Source: JAXDLK01 sp034666665
Lineage (GTDB): Bacteria; Desulfobacterota; Binatia; JACPRU01
DNA: 17,630 bases
Assembly (NCBI GenBank): GCA_034666665.1
Contig: JAXDLK010000247.1
Span: 1-17,630 of the forward strand
Direction: 5' to 3'
Part shown: positions 1-7,002 of the stretch, piece by piece
How positions within the stretch are numbered: position 1 is the stretch's first letter
How the letters are laid out: every line of letters begins with the position of its first letter
Made by a program: the position numbers and the translations under genes
The notes under the pieces: generated by a model
The model's database searches: none
What the model was told of the DNA's origin: nothing
Seen by the model: only the letters and a program-made list of their open reading frames with translations

Positions 1-1
1 T

Positions 2-256
2 TCGGGATCGACCCTGTATTTGCGGGGAATGCCGCGTCACCTCGTTCGCGAGGCCAAAGCGGCTGCAGCCCGGCGAGGGACCACGCTCGCAGCGTTCGTG
101 GCGGAGACGCTCGAACGCACGCTTCAGAACGCCGCCGAAGCGGACCCTCAGACGACTACGACCTGCAGGGCGACATGGAGTGGTACGCGAAAAACCGCGC
201 CCGCCTCCTGCGGCAGTACGAGAACGAGTACGTCGCGATCGTCGACCGGAATGTGA
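2..256 (+). CDS. Ribbon-helix-helix (CopG/Arc-like) N-terminal segment, 5'-truncated and probably frameshifted
   Basis: The reading frame is open from the window edge, so the true start is probably a few bases upstream. It begins with a short beta-like strand (STLYLRGMP) followed by two helices (LVREAKAAAARRG, then TTLAAFVAETLERTL), the layout of ribbon-helix-helix DNA-binding domains used by antitoxins and small repressors. Sensible protein ends near base 148; beyond that the frame reads low-complexity Thr/Ser/Arg to a TGA at 254-256, overlapping the next gene in another frame. The next gene's frame already reads plausible protein (DDYDLQGD) from base 151, before its ATG. I infer that the helix region and the DUF5678-like region were one fused protein and that a 1-base loss near 131-150 split them. 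Alternatively these are two overlapping genes. The domain call is moderate; the exact end is uncertain. Confidence 0.45.
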   Translation, partial: SGSTLYLRGMPRHLVREAKAAAARRGTTLAAFVAETLERTLQNAAEADPQTTTTCRATWSGTRKTAPASCGSTRTSTSRSSTGM

Positions 257-393
257 TCGACCACGACCGTAGCTTCGAGGCTCTGGCATCGCGCGTGTTC
301 CAGCGCGTCGGGGTTCGCTCGGTGTTCATGCCGCGCGTGCGGGCGGTCGAGCAGCGGGTGCGCGTGCGATCGCCGCACCGCCGATCGGCGTGA
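175..393 (+). CDS. DUF5678-like small protein (possibly the C-terminal half of a frameshifted fusion)
   Basis: The 72-residue product begins MEWYAKNRARLLRQY and continues with ENEYVAIVDRNVIDHD, then SFEALASRVFQRVG and VRSVFMPRV. This helix, 'YVAI-D..V..HD' strand pair, helix and closing strand match my memory of the DUF5678 family, whose function is unknown and which often sits beside retropepsin-like protease genes. The tail is Arg-rich. Its TGA (391-393) overlaps the GTG start of the protease at 390, so the two are translationally coupled. No Shine-Dalgarno is evident before the ATG at 175, and the frame stays protein-like back to 151, which favours a fusion with the upstream ribbon-helix-helix region. 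The family call rests on pattern recognition only. Confidence 0.55.
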   Translation: MEWYAKNRARLLRQYENEYVAIVDRNVIDHDRSFEALASRVFQRVGVRSVFMPRVRAVEQRVRVRSPHRRSA

Positions 394-764
394 CTCGACG
401 CTTCGTCTACGACGAGAGCGCGGACCCTCCCGCCCCTGTGCTCCCGCTGCTCCTCGCCGCACCCGAGAGCGAAGAGTCAGTGCTCGTCACGGCGCTCGTC
501 GATACCGGCGCGGACTGCACTCTGGTGCCGGCCGACGTGGTGCGCCGTCTGCGCCTTCCCGTCGTCGATCGGCTGCTGGTGGAAGGGCTCGGCGGGGCCA
601 CCCGCCGAGCCCCCGTTCACCTCGCGCTCGTTCGTGTCGCGGGAGATCGCTGCCTCGCCCGGGTGGTTGCGTTCGAACGAGAGGCGATCCTCGGGCGCGA
701 CCTCCTCAACCGGCTGACGCTCTCTCTCGACGGTCCTCGACTGCGGGGACGTTTCACACATTGA
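390..764 (+). CDS. Retropepsin-like (clan AA) aspartic protease domain protein
   Basis: The 124-residue protein carries the single aspartic-protease half-site of retropepsins: ALVDTGADCTLVP with catalytic Asp38-Thr39-Gly40, then a flap-like EGLGG segment (about 65-69) and the closing ILGRDLL motif (about 100-106). Such short proteins must dimerize to form an active site. There is no signal peptide or membrane segment, so it is expected to be cytoplasmic. The GTG start overlaps the stop of the DUF5678-like gene by four bases, which fixes the start and implies a coupled pair. The substrate is unknown; the small partner may be an inhibitor, adaptor or substrate, which is inference from adjacency. 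The last codons and stop lie in the left arm of a long inverted repeat (745-770), so the extreme C-terminus may have been shaped by repeat insertion. Confidence 0.82.
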   Translation: MTRRFVYDESADPPAPVLPLLLAAPESEESVLVTALVDTGADCTLVPADVVRRLRLPVVDRLLVEGLGGATRRAPVHLALVRVAGDRCLARVVAFEREAILGRDLLNRLTLSLDGPRLRGRFTH

Positions 765-834
765 GCGCATTTCCACCGGGGCCCTCACCCGAGCGCGGGA
801 TCTCCGGAATGCGCTCAATGTGCGAAACGTCCCC
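745..834. repeat. 26-bp near-perfect inverted repeat with 38-base loop between convergent genes
   Basis: Arm 745-770 and arm 809-834 are reverse complements over 26 positions with one mismatch (A in the left arm, G expected). Both arms contain the core ATTGAGCGCAT / ATGCGCTCAAT. The left arm covers the last codons of the protease gene; the right arm lies four bases past the stop of the convergent VWA gene. No T-run follows on either strand, so it is not a standard intrinsic terminator, though a 26-bp RNA stem could still end transcription or protect 3' ends from both sides. It could equally be a palindromic extragenic repeat or a small transposon-derived element. Confidence 0.85.
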
Positions 835-837
835 CTC

Positions 838-3800
838 TCAACCCTGGACCCAGCGCTCGTAGATCTTCGGCAGCTCGGCCGGCAGCGCCTCGACCTCGTC
901 GATCACCATGTAGCGCGAGGTCTCGCAGATCTGCCGCAGGTAGTCGTGTCCGGTCTTGTCGACCGTGATGCAGAAGGCCGTGATCCCCGCCGCCTGACAC
1001 TCCTGGAACGCCTTCATCGTGTCGCGGATGCCGTAGACGTTCGAGCGGCGATCGGTGCCGTAATCGAAATCCTGGGGAAAGCCGTCGGACAGGAGAAGGA
1101 TGTGCTTCGACCGCGACGGCAGGTTCGCCATCTTCGCGCGCGCGTGGCGGAGCGCCGCGCCCATGCGCGTCGAGCGGCGGGGCTCGATGCCACCGATCCG
1201 GCTGCGTACGGACGACGTGAGGCCCTCGTTGAAGTGCTTCACGCGGTAGAACTCGACGCCCAGGCGGCCCTCGCCCGAGAAGCCGTAGATCGCGTACTGA
1301 TCGCCGATCTCGTCGAGCGCCTCCGCCATGATCACCAGCGCTTCCTTCGTCACGTCGATGATGCGCCGCGGATGAGAAGGCGGCCGCGGTGTGGCCACCC
1401 AGCCGTCCTCCTCCTCTCGGCCGGGGCCTCGCTCGGGCGGTACCAGCGGCTCGTCCGTCGACGCGCTCATGTCGAGCAGGAACAGCGTGGCCACGTCGCG
1501 TTCCTCGCGCCGGCGCGCGACGTAGAACCGGGGCGACGGCGAGCGGCGCGCGGCGAGCTCCGCCCGCGCGTTGACGACCGCGTTCAGGTCGAAGTCCTCA
1601 CCGTCCTCGAGACCCCGGATCCGCTGGTATCGTTCCGGGCGGATGCGCTGGAACTGGCGCCGCACGTCGGGAAGTAGGTCCGCATGCCGAGCGAGCGCCT
1701 GCTGGAAGAACTCGCCCGAGTCCCCCGCAAGCACCATCTCCTTCAGACGGCACCAGCGACTGCGATAGTCGCCGATCTCGTAGTCCCATTCGTCGTACTC
1801 GAACTCGAGCACGGCCGCCCGCCCTCGCAGGGCCGCTGCTGCTGCGTCCGCGGCCGCTTGTCCCCGGACGTCCTCCGGCGGCGCCGAGCGCTTCGGTAAC
1901 CAGCTGCCGCTGAGAAAGACGCCCGCGCTGTCGGCCGCGCGACCGGCGCCCACCTTGAGGATCGCTCCCGCCTCGAGCAGCCGGCGGAGCTCCTCGGCCG
2001 AGAGCGGCGTACCGCCGACTTCCTCGTCCGTCTCCTCGACCGCCGCCGGATCGACGTCGACGATCTCCGTCGCCTGCGCCCCTGCGGCGTCGAGCGCCGC
2101 CTCCTCCGCCTCCATGTCGAGCGGCGCCTCGCCCGTGAGTCTCTCGAAGAAGAGCTCCTCGTAGGTGGTCTGCGGTCCGAACCCGGAGATCGCGACCGAC
2201 TCGGCGAAGCGCTCGCGCAGGAGGATCGCGGCGGCGAGGGCGTCTTCCACGGTCGCCACCGGGGACCGCAGAGTGTCGGCGACGAGCGCGAGCAGATCTC
2301 CGGACACCTCGCGCGGCGCCAGCCGAAGAAGCCGCTCGACGGAGGCTCCGGCGCCGAGCAAGAACAGCAGCACGTCGGCACCCGCATGACGTCCCGACGC
2401 GACGGCGTGCTCCTCGAGACGGAGCGCCAGGCGGCGGAGCTCGGCCGCGTAGCCGCGGAAGGCAGCGCTCAGGCGCGTGTCGAGGCGCGCCCCCTCGCAC
2501 GCGGCGAAGACGCCGATCAGCGGATCGGCTTCGGGCAACGATTCCAAGAGCCCGCGGAGCCCGTCGCCGACCACGTGCGCCGCGAGCGGCTCGGCGAGCT
2601 CGCGCGGCAAGCGCTCCCACGCTCGCGGCAAGGACAGATCGTAGGTGCCATAGAGGAGGCGCCCGACCGCGTTCACGGTCACGAGCTTCAGGAGCAGGAA
2701 GTTGTCCTCCCACGAGTCGAAGAGGCTCACGGTCGCCGGCACGGCGACGCTCGACCTGTCGAGGCTCTCGAGATCGAAGAACGCGCGGAGCGAAGCGCCG
2801 CCGGCCCCGCGGATCTGCAGGCTTCGCGCGGAGAGCATGCGGGCGAGAGAGCGGAGCACGCCCTCGACCTCGTCGATCCGCGCGGTGGGCGAGGACTCGC
2901 GGAGCGAGACCAGACCGCTACGGGATTCGAGCGCGAAGAAGGCGCGCCCCGCTCCCTCGTTCTCCGCCGCGAGCCGCTCGCCGTGATCGATCCAGCGCGC
3001 GATGCCCTCGATGTCGGTCTCCTCCCGCGCCCGCGGCAGCGATCGGAGGAGCGGAGCCAGCACGCGCGGAAAGCGGGCTGCCGCGCGGGCCACCCGGGCG
3101 AGCACCGGTGCCCGCTCCGCCGCCGGGATCGAGCGTACGATCGCGCCGGCGAGCGGCAGGAGCTTCAGGCATTCGTCCGGGTCGCGCGGCGCCGCCGCGG
3201 CCAGCGCCGCGAGCAGAGGCTCCCGCTCGGCGTGGCCGAGCGCGGCGACCACCGCGGGAATCCGCGCGAAGAGCTCCCGCGCGGTCCTCGGAGCACCACG
3301 GGCGACGCCGAGCGCGAGGTCGAAGAGCGGGCGGCGCTCGCCGGGCGCGAGGTCCGCGAACCCGCTCGGCAGGCGGCGGAAGAAATCCTGATCCAGATCG
3401 CGCCCGGTCTGCACGCTCCGGCCGAGCGTCGCCCAGAGCGCGACCTCGTGCTCCTCGAGCGCGGGCAGCACCTGCGGGCCCGCCTCGAAGAACGCCGCGG
3501 CGAGGAACTCGCCCCGCCACCCCGCTCCGGTCGCGAGCTCCACGCCTGCTCGCGCCCACACCTCGATCTGCGGCAGGGCTCTCGCTCCGGAACCACGGAG
3601 GAGCGACGCCGTGCCTTCGAGGAACTCCGCCGAGAGCCGCCGCGACACCCGTTGCACCTCCGCGGCGAGCTCGATCCAACGGTCCGCCGCGGCTCCGGCG
3701 AGAGCGACGGCGCGCGGTTCGAGCGCGAAGAACGCGGCGACCGTCTCGCGGCTGACGAGCCCGGCGCCGCCGAGCGCCACGACGCGCGCCGCCCACGCGG

Positions 3801-4020
3801 CGAACGCCTCGGCACCGAGCGCCGCACGCGCCTCGGGCGCGCGAAGGGAATATGCCTGCGCGAGCGTCTGACCGTGAGCGGCGATCCGCTCGCCGAACGC
3901 GAGCACGTCGCCGCGCTCGGTCTTCGAGAGACGCTCGAGGACGCCGAGCGCCTGCTCCCCGCCTTCGGCTCGCTCGAGGTGGAGAGCCGCGAGCCAGGCG
4001 GGGCTGCGGAAGCTGCTCAC
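838..4020 (-). CDS. CbbO/NorD-type von Willebrand factor A domain protein, very long form
   Basis: The predicted 1060-residue protein has a C-terminal VWA domain (about 843-1060) with a complete metal-ion-dependent adhesion site: DMSAS (Asp850, Ser852, Ser854), a Thr in RSTRMG near 951 and Asp979 in LLLSDGF. Before it come segments typical of CbbO/NorD proteins, an EWDYEIGDYRSRW stretch near 744-756 and LEDGEDFDLNAVV near 804-816. An acidic stretch lies around 629-672, and roughly residues 20-600 are Ala/Leu/Arg-rich helices resembling helical repeats. CbbO and NorD are usually shorter (roughly 600-800), so the N-terminal helical part is an expansion. Such proteins act with a CbbQ/NorQ AAA+ ring in remodelling metalloenzymes. 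The GTG start at 4020 overlaps the ATPase stop (GTGA). The same frame stays open to 4752, but that stretch is antisense-frame shadow of the ATPase. The client is unknown. Confidence 0.9.
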   Translation of the reverse strand: MSSFRSPAWLAALHLERAEGGEQALGVLERLSKTERGDVLAFGERIAAHGQTLAQAYSLRAPEARAALGAEAFAAWAARVVALGGAGLVSRETVAAFFALEPRAVALAGAAADRWIELAAEVQRVSRRLSAEFLEGTASLLRGSGARALPQIEVWARAGVELATGAGWRGEFLAAAFFEAGPQVLPALEEHEVALWATLGRSVQTGRDLDQDFFRRLPSGFADLAPGERRPLFDLALGVARGAPRTARELFARIPAVVAALGHAEREPLLAALAAAAPRDPDECLKLLPLAGAIVRSIPAAERAPVLARVARAAARFPRVLAPLLRSLPRAREETDIEGIARWIDHGERLAAENEGAGRAFFALESRSGLVSLRESSPTARIDEVEGVLRSLARMLSARSLQIRGAGGASLRAFFDLESLDRSSVAVPATVSLFDSWEDNFLLLKLVTVNAVGRLLYGTYDLSLPRAWERLPRELAEPLAAHVVGDGLRGLLESLPEADPLIGVFAACEGARLDTRLSAAFRGYAAELRRLALRLEEHAVASGRHAGADVLLFLLGAGASVERLLRLAPREVSGDLLALVADTLRSPVATVEDALAAAILLRERFAESVAISGFGPQTTYEELFFERLTGEAPLDMEAEEAALDAAGAQATEIVDVDPAAVEETDEEVGGTPLSAEELRRLLEAGAILKVGAGRAADSAGVFLSGSWLPKRSAPPEDVRGQAAADAAAAALRGRAAVLEFEYDEWDYEIGDYRSRWCRLKEMVLAGDSGEFFQQALARHADLLPDVRRQFQRIRPERYQRIRGLEDGEDFDLNAVVNARAELAARRSPSPRFYVARRREERDVATLFLLDMSASTDEPLVPPERGPGREEEDGWVATPRPPSHPRRIIDVTKEALVIMAEALDEIGDQYAIYGFSGEGRLGVEFYRVKHFNEGLTSSVRSRIGGIEPRRSTRMGAALRHARAKMANLPSRSKHILLLSDGFPQDFDYGTDRRSNVYGIRDTMKAFQECQAAGITAFCITVDKTGHDYLRQICETSRYMVIDEVEALPAELPKIYERWVQG

Positions 4021-4859
4021 GGGAAGACGGTCGAGACCAGCTCTTCGATCGCGCGCTGCGTCTCGGGATCGTCCGTGAGGGCGCGCGTGATCGCCACGGA
4101 ACAGGCGACGCGCGGTGCGAGCCCGCGCGCGACCAGCTGCGCCGCGTAGATCAGCAGGCGAGTGCTGACGCCTTCCTCGAGTCCGCTCGCCTTGAGATTT
4201 CGCACGCGCTCCCCGAGCCCGGCGAGCTCGAGCGCGAGGTCGGCATCGATCCCGCCCTCGTGCGCGACGATCTCCGCCTCCTTGTCGCGCGGCGGGTAAT
4301 GGAACTCGATCGCCACGAAGCGCTGCCGCGTGGACGGCTTCAGATCCTTCAGCACGCTCTGGTACCCGGGGTTGTAGGAGATCACCAGACGGAAATCGGG
4401 GTGCGCGTCGAGGATCTCGCCGCGCTTGTCGATCGGCAGGATGCGGCGGTGATCGGTGAGCGGATGGATCAGCACGATCGTGTCCTTCCGCGCCTCGACG
4501 ACCTCGTCGAGGTAACAGACCGCGCCGGTCTTGACCGCCTGCGTGAGCGGCCCGTCGATCCACACCGTCTCGTCCCCCTTGATGAGATAGCGGCCGACGA
4601 GATCGCTGCCGGTGAGGTCCTCGTGGCAGGCGACGGTCACGAGGCTCGGCGCGCCCTCCACTTCCGGACCGCGCAGCCGGTGCACCGCGTGCTGGAGGAA
4701 GCGGGTCTTGCCGCACCCCGTCGGCCCCTTCAGGAGCACGGGCAAGCGGCAATCGTACGCCGCCTGGAAGATCTCGAGCTCCTCCCCGATCGGGAGATAG
4801 AACGGCTCCTCCTGGCGGATCACCCCCGAGTGCTTAGCTGCAGGGGTCGTCTCATTCAA
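4017..4859 (-). CDS. CbbQ/NorQ/GvpN-family MoxR AAA+ ATPase
   Basis: The 280-residue protein shows Walker A GPTGCGKT (45-52), Walker B VCYLDE (114-119), sensor-1 Asn163 in VISYNPGYQS and an arginine-finger-like PSTRQRF (175-181). The phrases ACHEDLTGSDLVGRYL, LIHPLTDHRRILPI and LKDLKPSTRQRF are hallmarks of the CbbQ/NorQ/GvpN group. These hexameric ATPases work with a VWA partner, here the next gene, to activate or load metal into a target enzyme. The chosen start is TTG at 4857-4859, which overlaps the upstream TPR-gene stop as TTGA. That matches the coupling style of this operon and gives the normal family length. GTG at 4821-4823 is the alternative and would remove 12 residues. Neither has a clear Shine-Dalgarno. 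The ATPase call is certain; the client (Rubisco, Nor or other) cannot be assigned because none is nearby. Confidence 0.93.
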   Translation of the reverse strand: MNETTPAAKHSGVIRQEEPFYLPIGEELEIFQAAYDCRLPVLLKGPTGCGKTRFLQHAVHRLRGPEVEGAPSLVTVACHEDLTGSDLVGRYLIKGDETVWIDGPLTQAVKTGAVCYLDEVVEARKDTIVLIHPLTDHRRILPIDKRGEILDAHPDFRLVISYNPGYQSVLKDLKPSTRQRFVAIEFHYPPRDKEAEIVAHEGGIDADLALELAGLGERVRNLKASGLEEGVSTRLLIYAAQLVARGLAPRVACSVAITRALTDDPETQRAIEELVSTVFP

Positions 4860-6172
4860 CGCGCGGGCGGAGCCGCCGCGTTCGGCGACGATGCGCCGGT
4901 GCCGTTCGGCGGACTCGACGCGGCGGCGCCGGCCTTCGCGGTCACGGTGGCCATCACGCGGCCGCTCGCGGCGTCGACGAGCTCGAGCTTCGGCGTTCCC
5001 TTCTCCCCGGTCGCCTCCGCGGCGACGGCGAGCTCCGACGCGAGGCGGTCGACGAACCGCGTGCGGATCGCTTCGGGCATCTTGTCCATCGGGAACGAAT
5101 CGAGGAGCACGCGCCCGTCCGTCTTCGTACTCCACTCGAAGCGCGTGATCTTCGGACCGACGATCTCGTGCCCACGGAGGCTTCGCTCGATGCGCTCCTG
5201 GAACGAGCCGGCGCCCGCGGCGCTCTGGACCGCGGGCGTCCGTCCGCTCGCCTGATCGATCGCGCTCTGGATCTGCGATTTCGTTCGCTCGTCCGGAGCG
5301 AGCTCCTTCGCCTTCTCGAGCGCCGCGATCGACTTCGCCGTGTCGCCCTTCTCGCGATAGGCGATGCCGAGGTTGAAGTACGCTTGATAGAAGCGCGGAT
5401 CGAGGCCGAGCGCCTTCTCGTACTCGGCGATCGCGCGGTCCGGCTGATGGCTGTAGAGGTACATCGTGCCGAGATCGGTGCGGACGCTCACGTCGTCGGG
5501 CTTCGCCTCGAGGTACTGCGCGTAGCGCTCGATCGCCTTCGGGTATTCCTCGCGATCGAAGTGAACGTTGCCGAGCCCGCGGATCCCCTCGGGACTTTTC
5601 GGATCGAGCTCGAGGACGTGGCGGTACGAGGCCTCTGCCTTGTCGAGGTAGCTCCGGTCGATCTGACCTGCGCGGTACTGCACCTGCGCGAGGTTCTTCC
5701 AGACCTGTGCGTCCTTCGGTGCCGCGGCCGCCTGCGCCTCGAGGCCGCCCAGGTACTTCTTCACCTCGTCCGGCATCTGGATGGGCGGGTGGTCCGGCGG
5801 CATCGTCGACGCGGCGGTCTCCGGAGTGCGGCTCGCCGGCTCCTTGGGCGCGAGCGGCAGACGCGCGGGCGCGCTCTCGGGTCGCAGCACGAGGAACCAG
5901 AGCGTGAGGCCGACCGCGAGGAACGCGGACAGGACGATCAGGCCGGCGAGATCGGAATGCTCTGAACGGCGGGGTGCGCTCGCGCGACCGGCCGACGCCG
6001 CCGCCGGCGGGCTCGCTGCCGCGACGACGCGGCGGAGCGAAGTGCCACAAGAGATGCAGAAGTTCGCGCCGGCAGCGGTCGCCTGTCCGCATGACGGGCA
6101 GAACCGTATTTGGGCGGACATCTGGGATGGGGCCTCGGACGGTGGCTGAGGCGGGAGCCTGGCTTCACTCAT
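4856..6172 (-). CDS. Zinc-ribbon, single-pass membrane TPR protein
   Basis: The 438-residue protein has an N-terminal zinc ribbon (CPSC at Cys25/28 and CISC at Cys39/42), an Ala/Pro-rich linker, one transmembrane helix (about 75-96), a second linker, and tetratricopeptide repeats over roughly 135-310 (KAEASYRHVLELDPKSPEG, AIAEYEKALGLDPRFYQAY and similar). A C-terminal domain of unknown type (about 325-410, with FEWSTKTDGRVLLDSFP) is followed by an Ala/Pro tail. The topology suggests a cytoplasmic zinc ribbon and TPRs outside the membrane. Its TGA overlaps the ATPase TTG, so it belongs to the AAA+/VWA operon and may tether or recruit that complex, which is inference. The longest start is reported; ATG at 6119-6121 is equally plausible, since it places the zinc ribbon at the N-terminus and removes codons with weaker G/C third positions. 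Confidence 0.85.
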   Translation of the reverse strand: MSEARLPPQPPSEAPSQMSAQIRFCPSCGQATAAGANFCISCGTSLRRVVAAASPPAAASAGRASAPRRSEHSDLAGLIVLSAFLAVGLTLWFLVLRPESAPARLPLAPKEPASRTPETAASTMPPDHPPIQMPDEVKKYLGGLEAQAAAAPKDAQVWKNLAQVQYRAGQIDRSYLDKAEASYRHVLELDPKSPEGIRGLGNVHFDREEYPKAIERYAQYLEAKPDDVSVRTDLGTMYLYSHQPDRAIAEYEKALGLDPRFYQAYFNLGIAYREKGDTAKSIAALEKAKELAPDERTKSQIQSAIDQASGRTPAVQSAAGAGSFQERIERSLRGHEIVGPKITRFEWSTKTDGRVLLDSFPMDKMPEAIRTRFVDRLASELAVAAEATGEKGTPKLELVDAASGRVMATVTAKAGAAASSPPNGTGASSPNAAAPPAR

Positions 6173-6254
6173 TCGGCGCCGTCTTCACGAGCCGGCGCGT
6201 GAAGGCACACGGGAGACATCCCGAGCAGAGAAGGAGAACCGAGGATGCTGGCGC

Positions 6255-6476
6255 TTACGCGGCGGCTTTCTTCCGCGAGCCCTCGGAATCCTCGGCGGCT
6301 CCGAAGCAGCTGATCCTGCACTGGAGCGGATCCTCGTGGCTGCAGATCTTCTTCCGCCGGGTACCCGGGACCGGTTGCATCACCTTCTCGCAACGCGGGC
6401 AGCGCGTCTGAGTGATCGCGCCGAACTGCCAAGCACACGCCGCGCACAGGAAGGTTTGCAACACCACAGCTTCCAT
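6255..6476 (-). CDS. Small Cys-rich zinc-ribbon-like protein
   Basis: The predicted product is 73 residues. CAAC (11-14) and CPRC (26-29) form a zinc-ribbon-type pair separated by 11 residues. A second cluster, Cys45, His47, Cys53 and Cys57, could bind another metal. The tail is charged and Lys-rich (EGSRKKAAA). The ATG is preceded by a strong Shine-Dalgarno, AAAGGAGT on the minus strand (plus 6483-6490), six bases away, which is the main reason I consider it real. It lies 82 bases upstream of the TPR gene in the same orientation with no terminator between, so it is probably the first gene of the AAA+/VWA operon. I do not recognise a named family; metal binding or a zinc-finger adaptor role is inference. 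Confidence 0.72.
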   Translation of the reverse strand: MEAVVLQTFLCAACAWQFGAITQTRCPRCEKVMQPVPGTRRKKICSHEDPLQCRISCFGAAEDSEGSRKKAAA

Positions 6477-6493
6477 CCGGGTACTCCTTTCGC

Positions 6494-6516
6494 GTTCAGA
6501 GAACCTGAACTCGTTC
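6494..6516 (-). promoter_or_regulatory. Cluster of four GTTC/GAAC half-sites, candidate operator
   Basis: Just upstream of the Shine-Dalgarno of the Cys-rich gene, half-sites GTTC (6494), GAAC (6501), GAAC (6507) and GTTC (6513) fall within 23 bases. They include a perfect GTTCAG-N5-CTGAAC palindrome (6494-6510), which contains GTTC-N3-GAAC. A -35-like TTGACT is readable on the minus strand upstream (plus about 6523-6528), but no good -10 follows. A repressor site is inference; an RNA hairpin at the 5' end of the message is the alternative. Confidence 0.35.
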
Positions 6517-6927
6517 CGGGAGTCAATAGAAACTCCGGCTCCCTGTGATCGCGATCTCGCTCACGCGAAGCTCATTCTAACCTTCGCTCTGCGCGTAGAG
6601 AAGCACGACCGATCGTAACGACGAGCTCGATGGATGAAAGGTGCGGCACGGCACGAACGAGCGCAGCAGGACGTGCGATCGAGCCGCTCGGACGTGCGGT
6701 AGATCGGTGACTGTATCGGTGAAGGGAACGCGCGCTTCGATCACGCATCGTCCCCGCTCTGATCGACGACGGGCCATCGATGACGCCGCAGTCCGAGCTG
6801 CGCGTCCATCACGGATCCTTCCGACGAACGACCCGCCGCCACCCGGCGCCGGCCGACGTATCCGGCAGGGGCAAGCGACAAGGCGGCACGATCGACACGC
6901 GTCGCCGCGGCAAAATATCGACGTGAG

Positions 6928-7002
6928 TGCCTGCGGATCGCCGCAGGCAAACGTGAAAAGGTCCGCTGTGTCTCCGGAATCCCTGCCGCGAGGAACGCGG
7001 CA
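6928..7002 (+). promoter_or_regulatory. Two hairpins in the leader of the sensor-kinase gene
   Basis: TGCCTGCGG (6928-6936) pairs perfectly with CCGCAGGCA (6941-6949) around a 4-base loop. TGCCGCG (6984-6990) pairs with CGCGGCA (6996-7002) around loop AGGAA. Neither is followed by a T-run, so they are not ordinary terminators. The second ends 26 bases before the kinase ATG and holds the only AGGA-like sequence in its loop, so it could influence translation, which is inference. Confidence 0.4.

Noticed and set aside
4021..4752. Upstream extension of the VWA reading frame (would give a protein of 1304 residues)
   Set aside because: Residues from 4752 to 4021 are Arg/Ala/Gly-rich shadow of the AAA+ gene in another frame. 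The GTG at 4020 overlapping the ATPase stop is the credible start.
838..4859. Naming the AAA+/VWA pair norQ/norD or cbbQ/cbbO
   Set aside because: Family membership is clear but no nor or cbb structural genes are present, so a specific symbol would overstate the function.
2386..5255. Long plus-strand open frames opposite the VWA, AAA+ and TPR genes
   Set aside because: Low-complexity Arg/Glu/Ala composition without domains, antisense to well-recognised genes. Long antisense frames are expected at this GC content.
6494..6516. Classical LexA box
   Set aside because: GTTC/GAAC half-sites are present but the spacings do not match the known GTTC-N7-GTTC or GAAC-N4-GTTC boxes, and no SOS gene is near.
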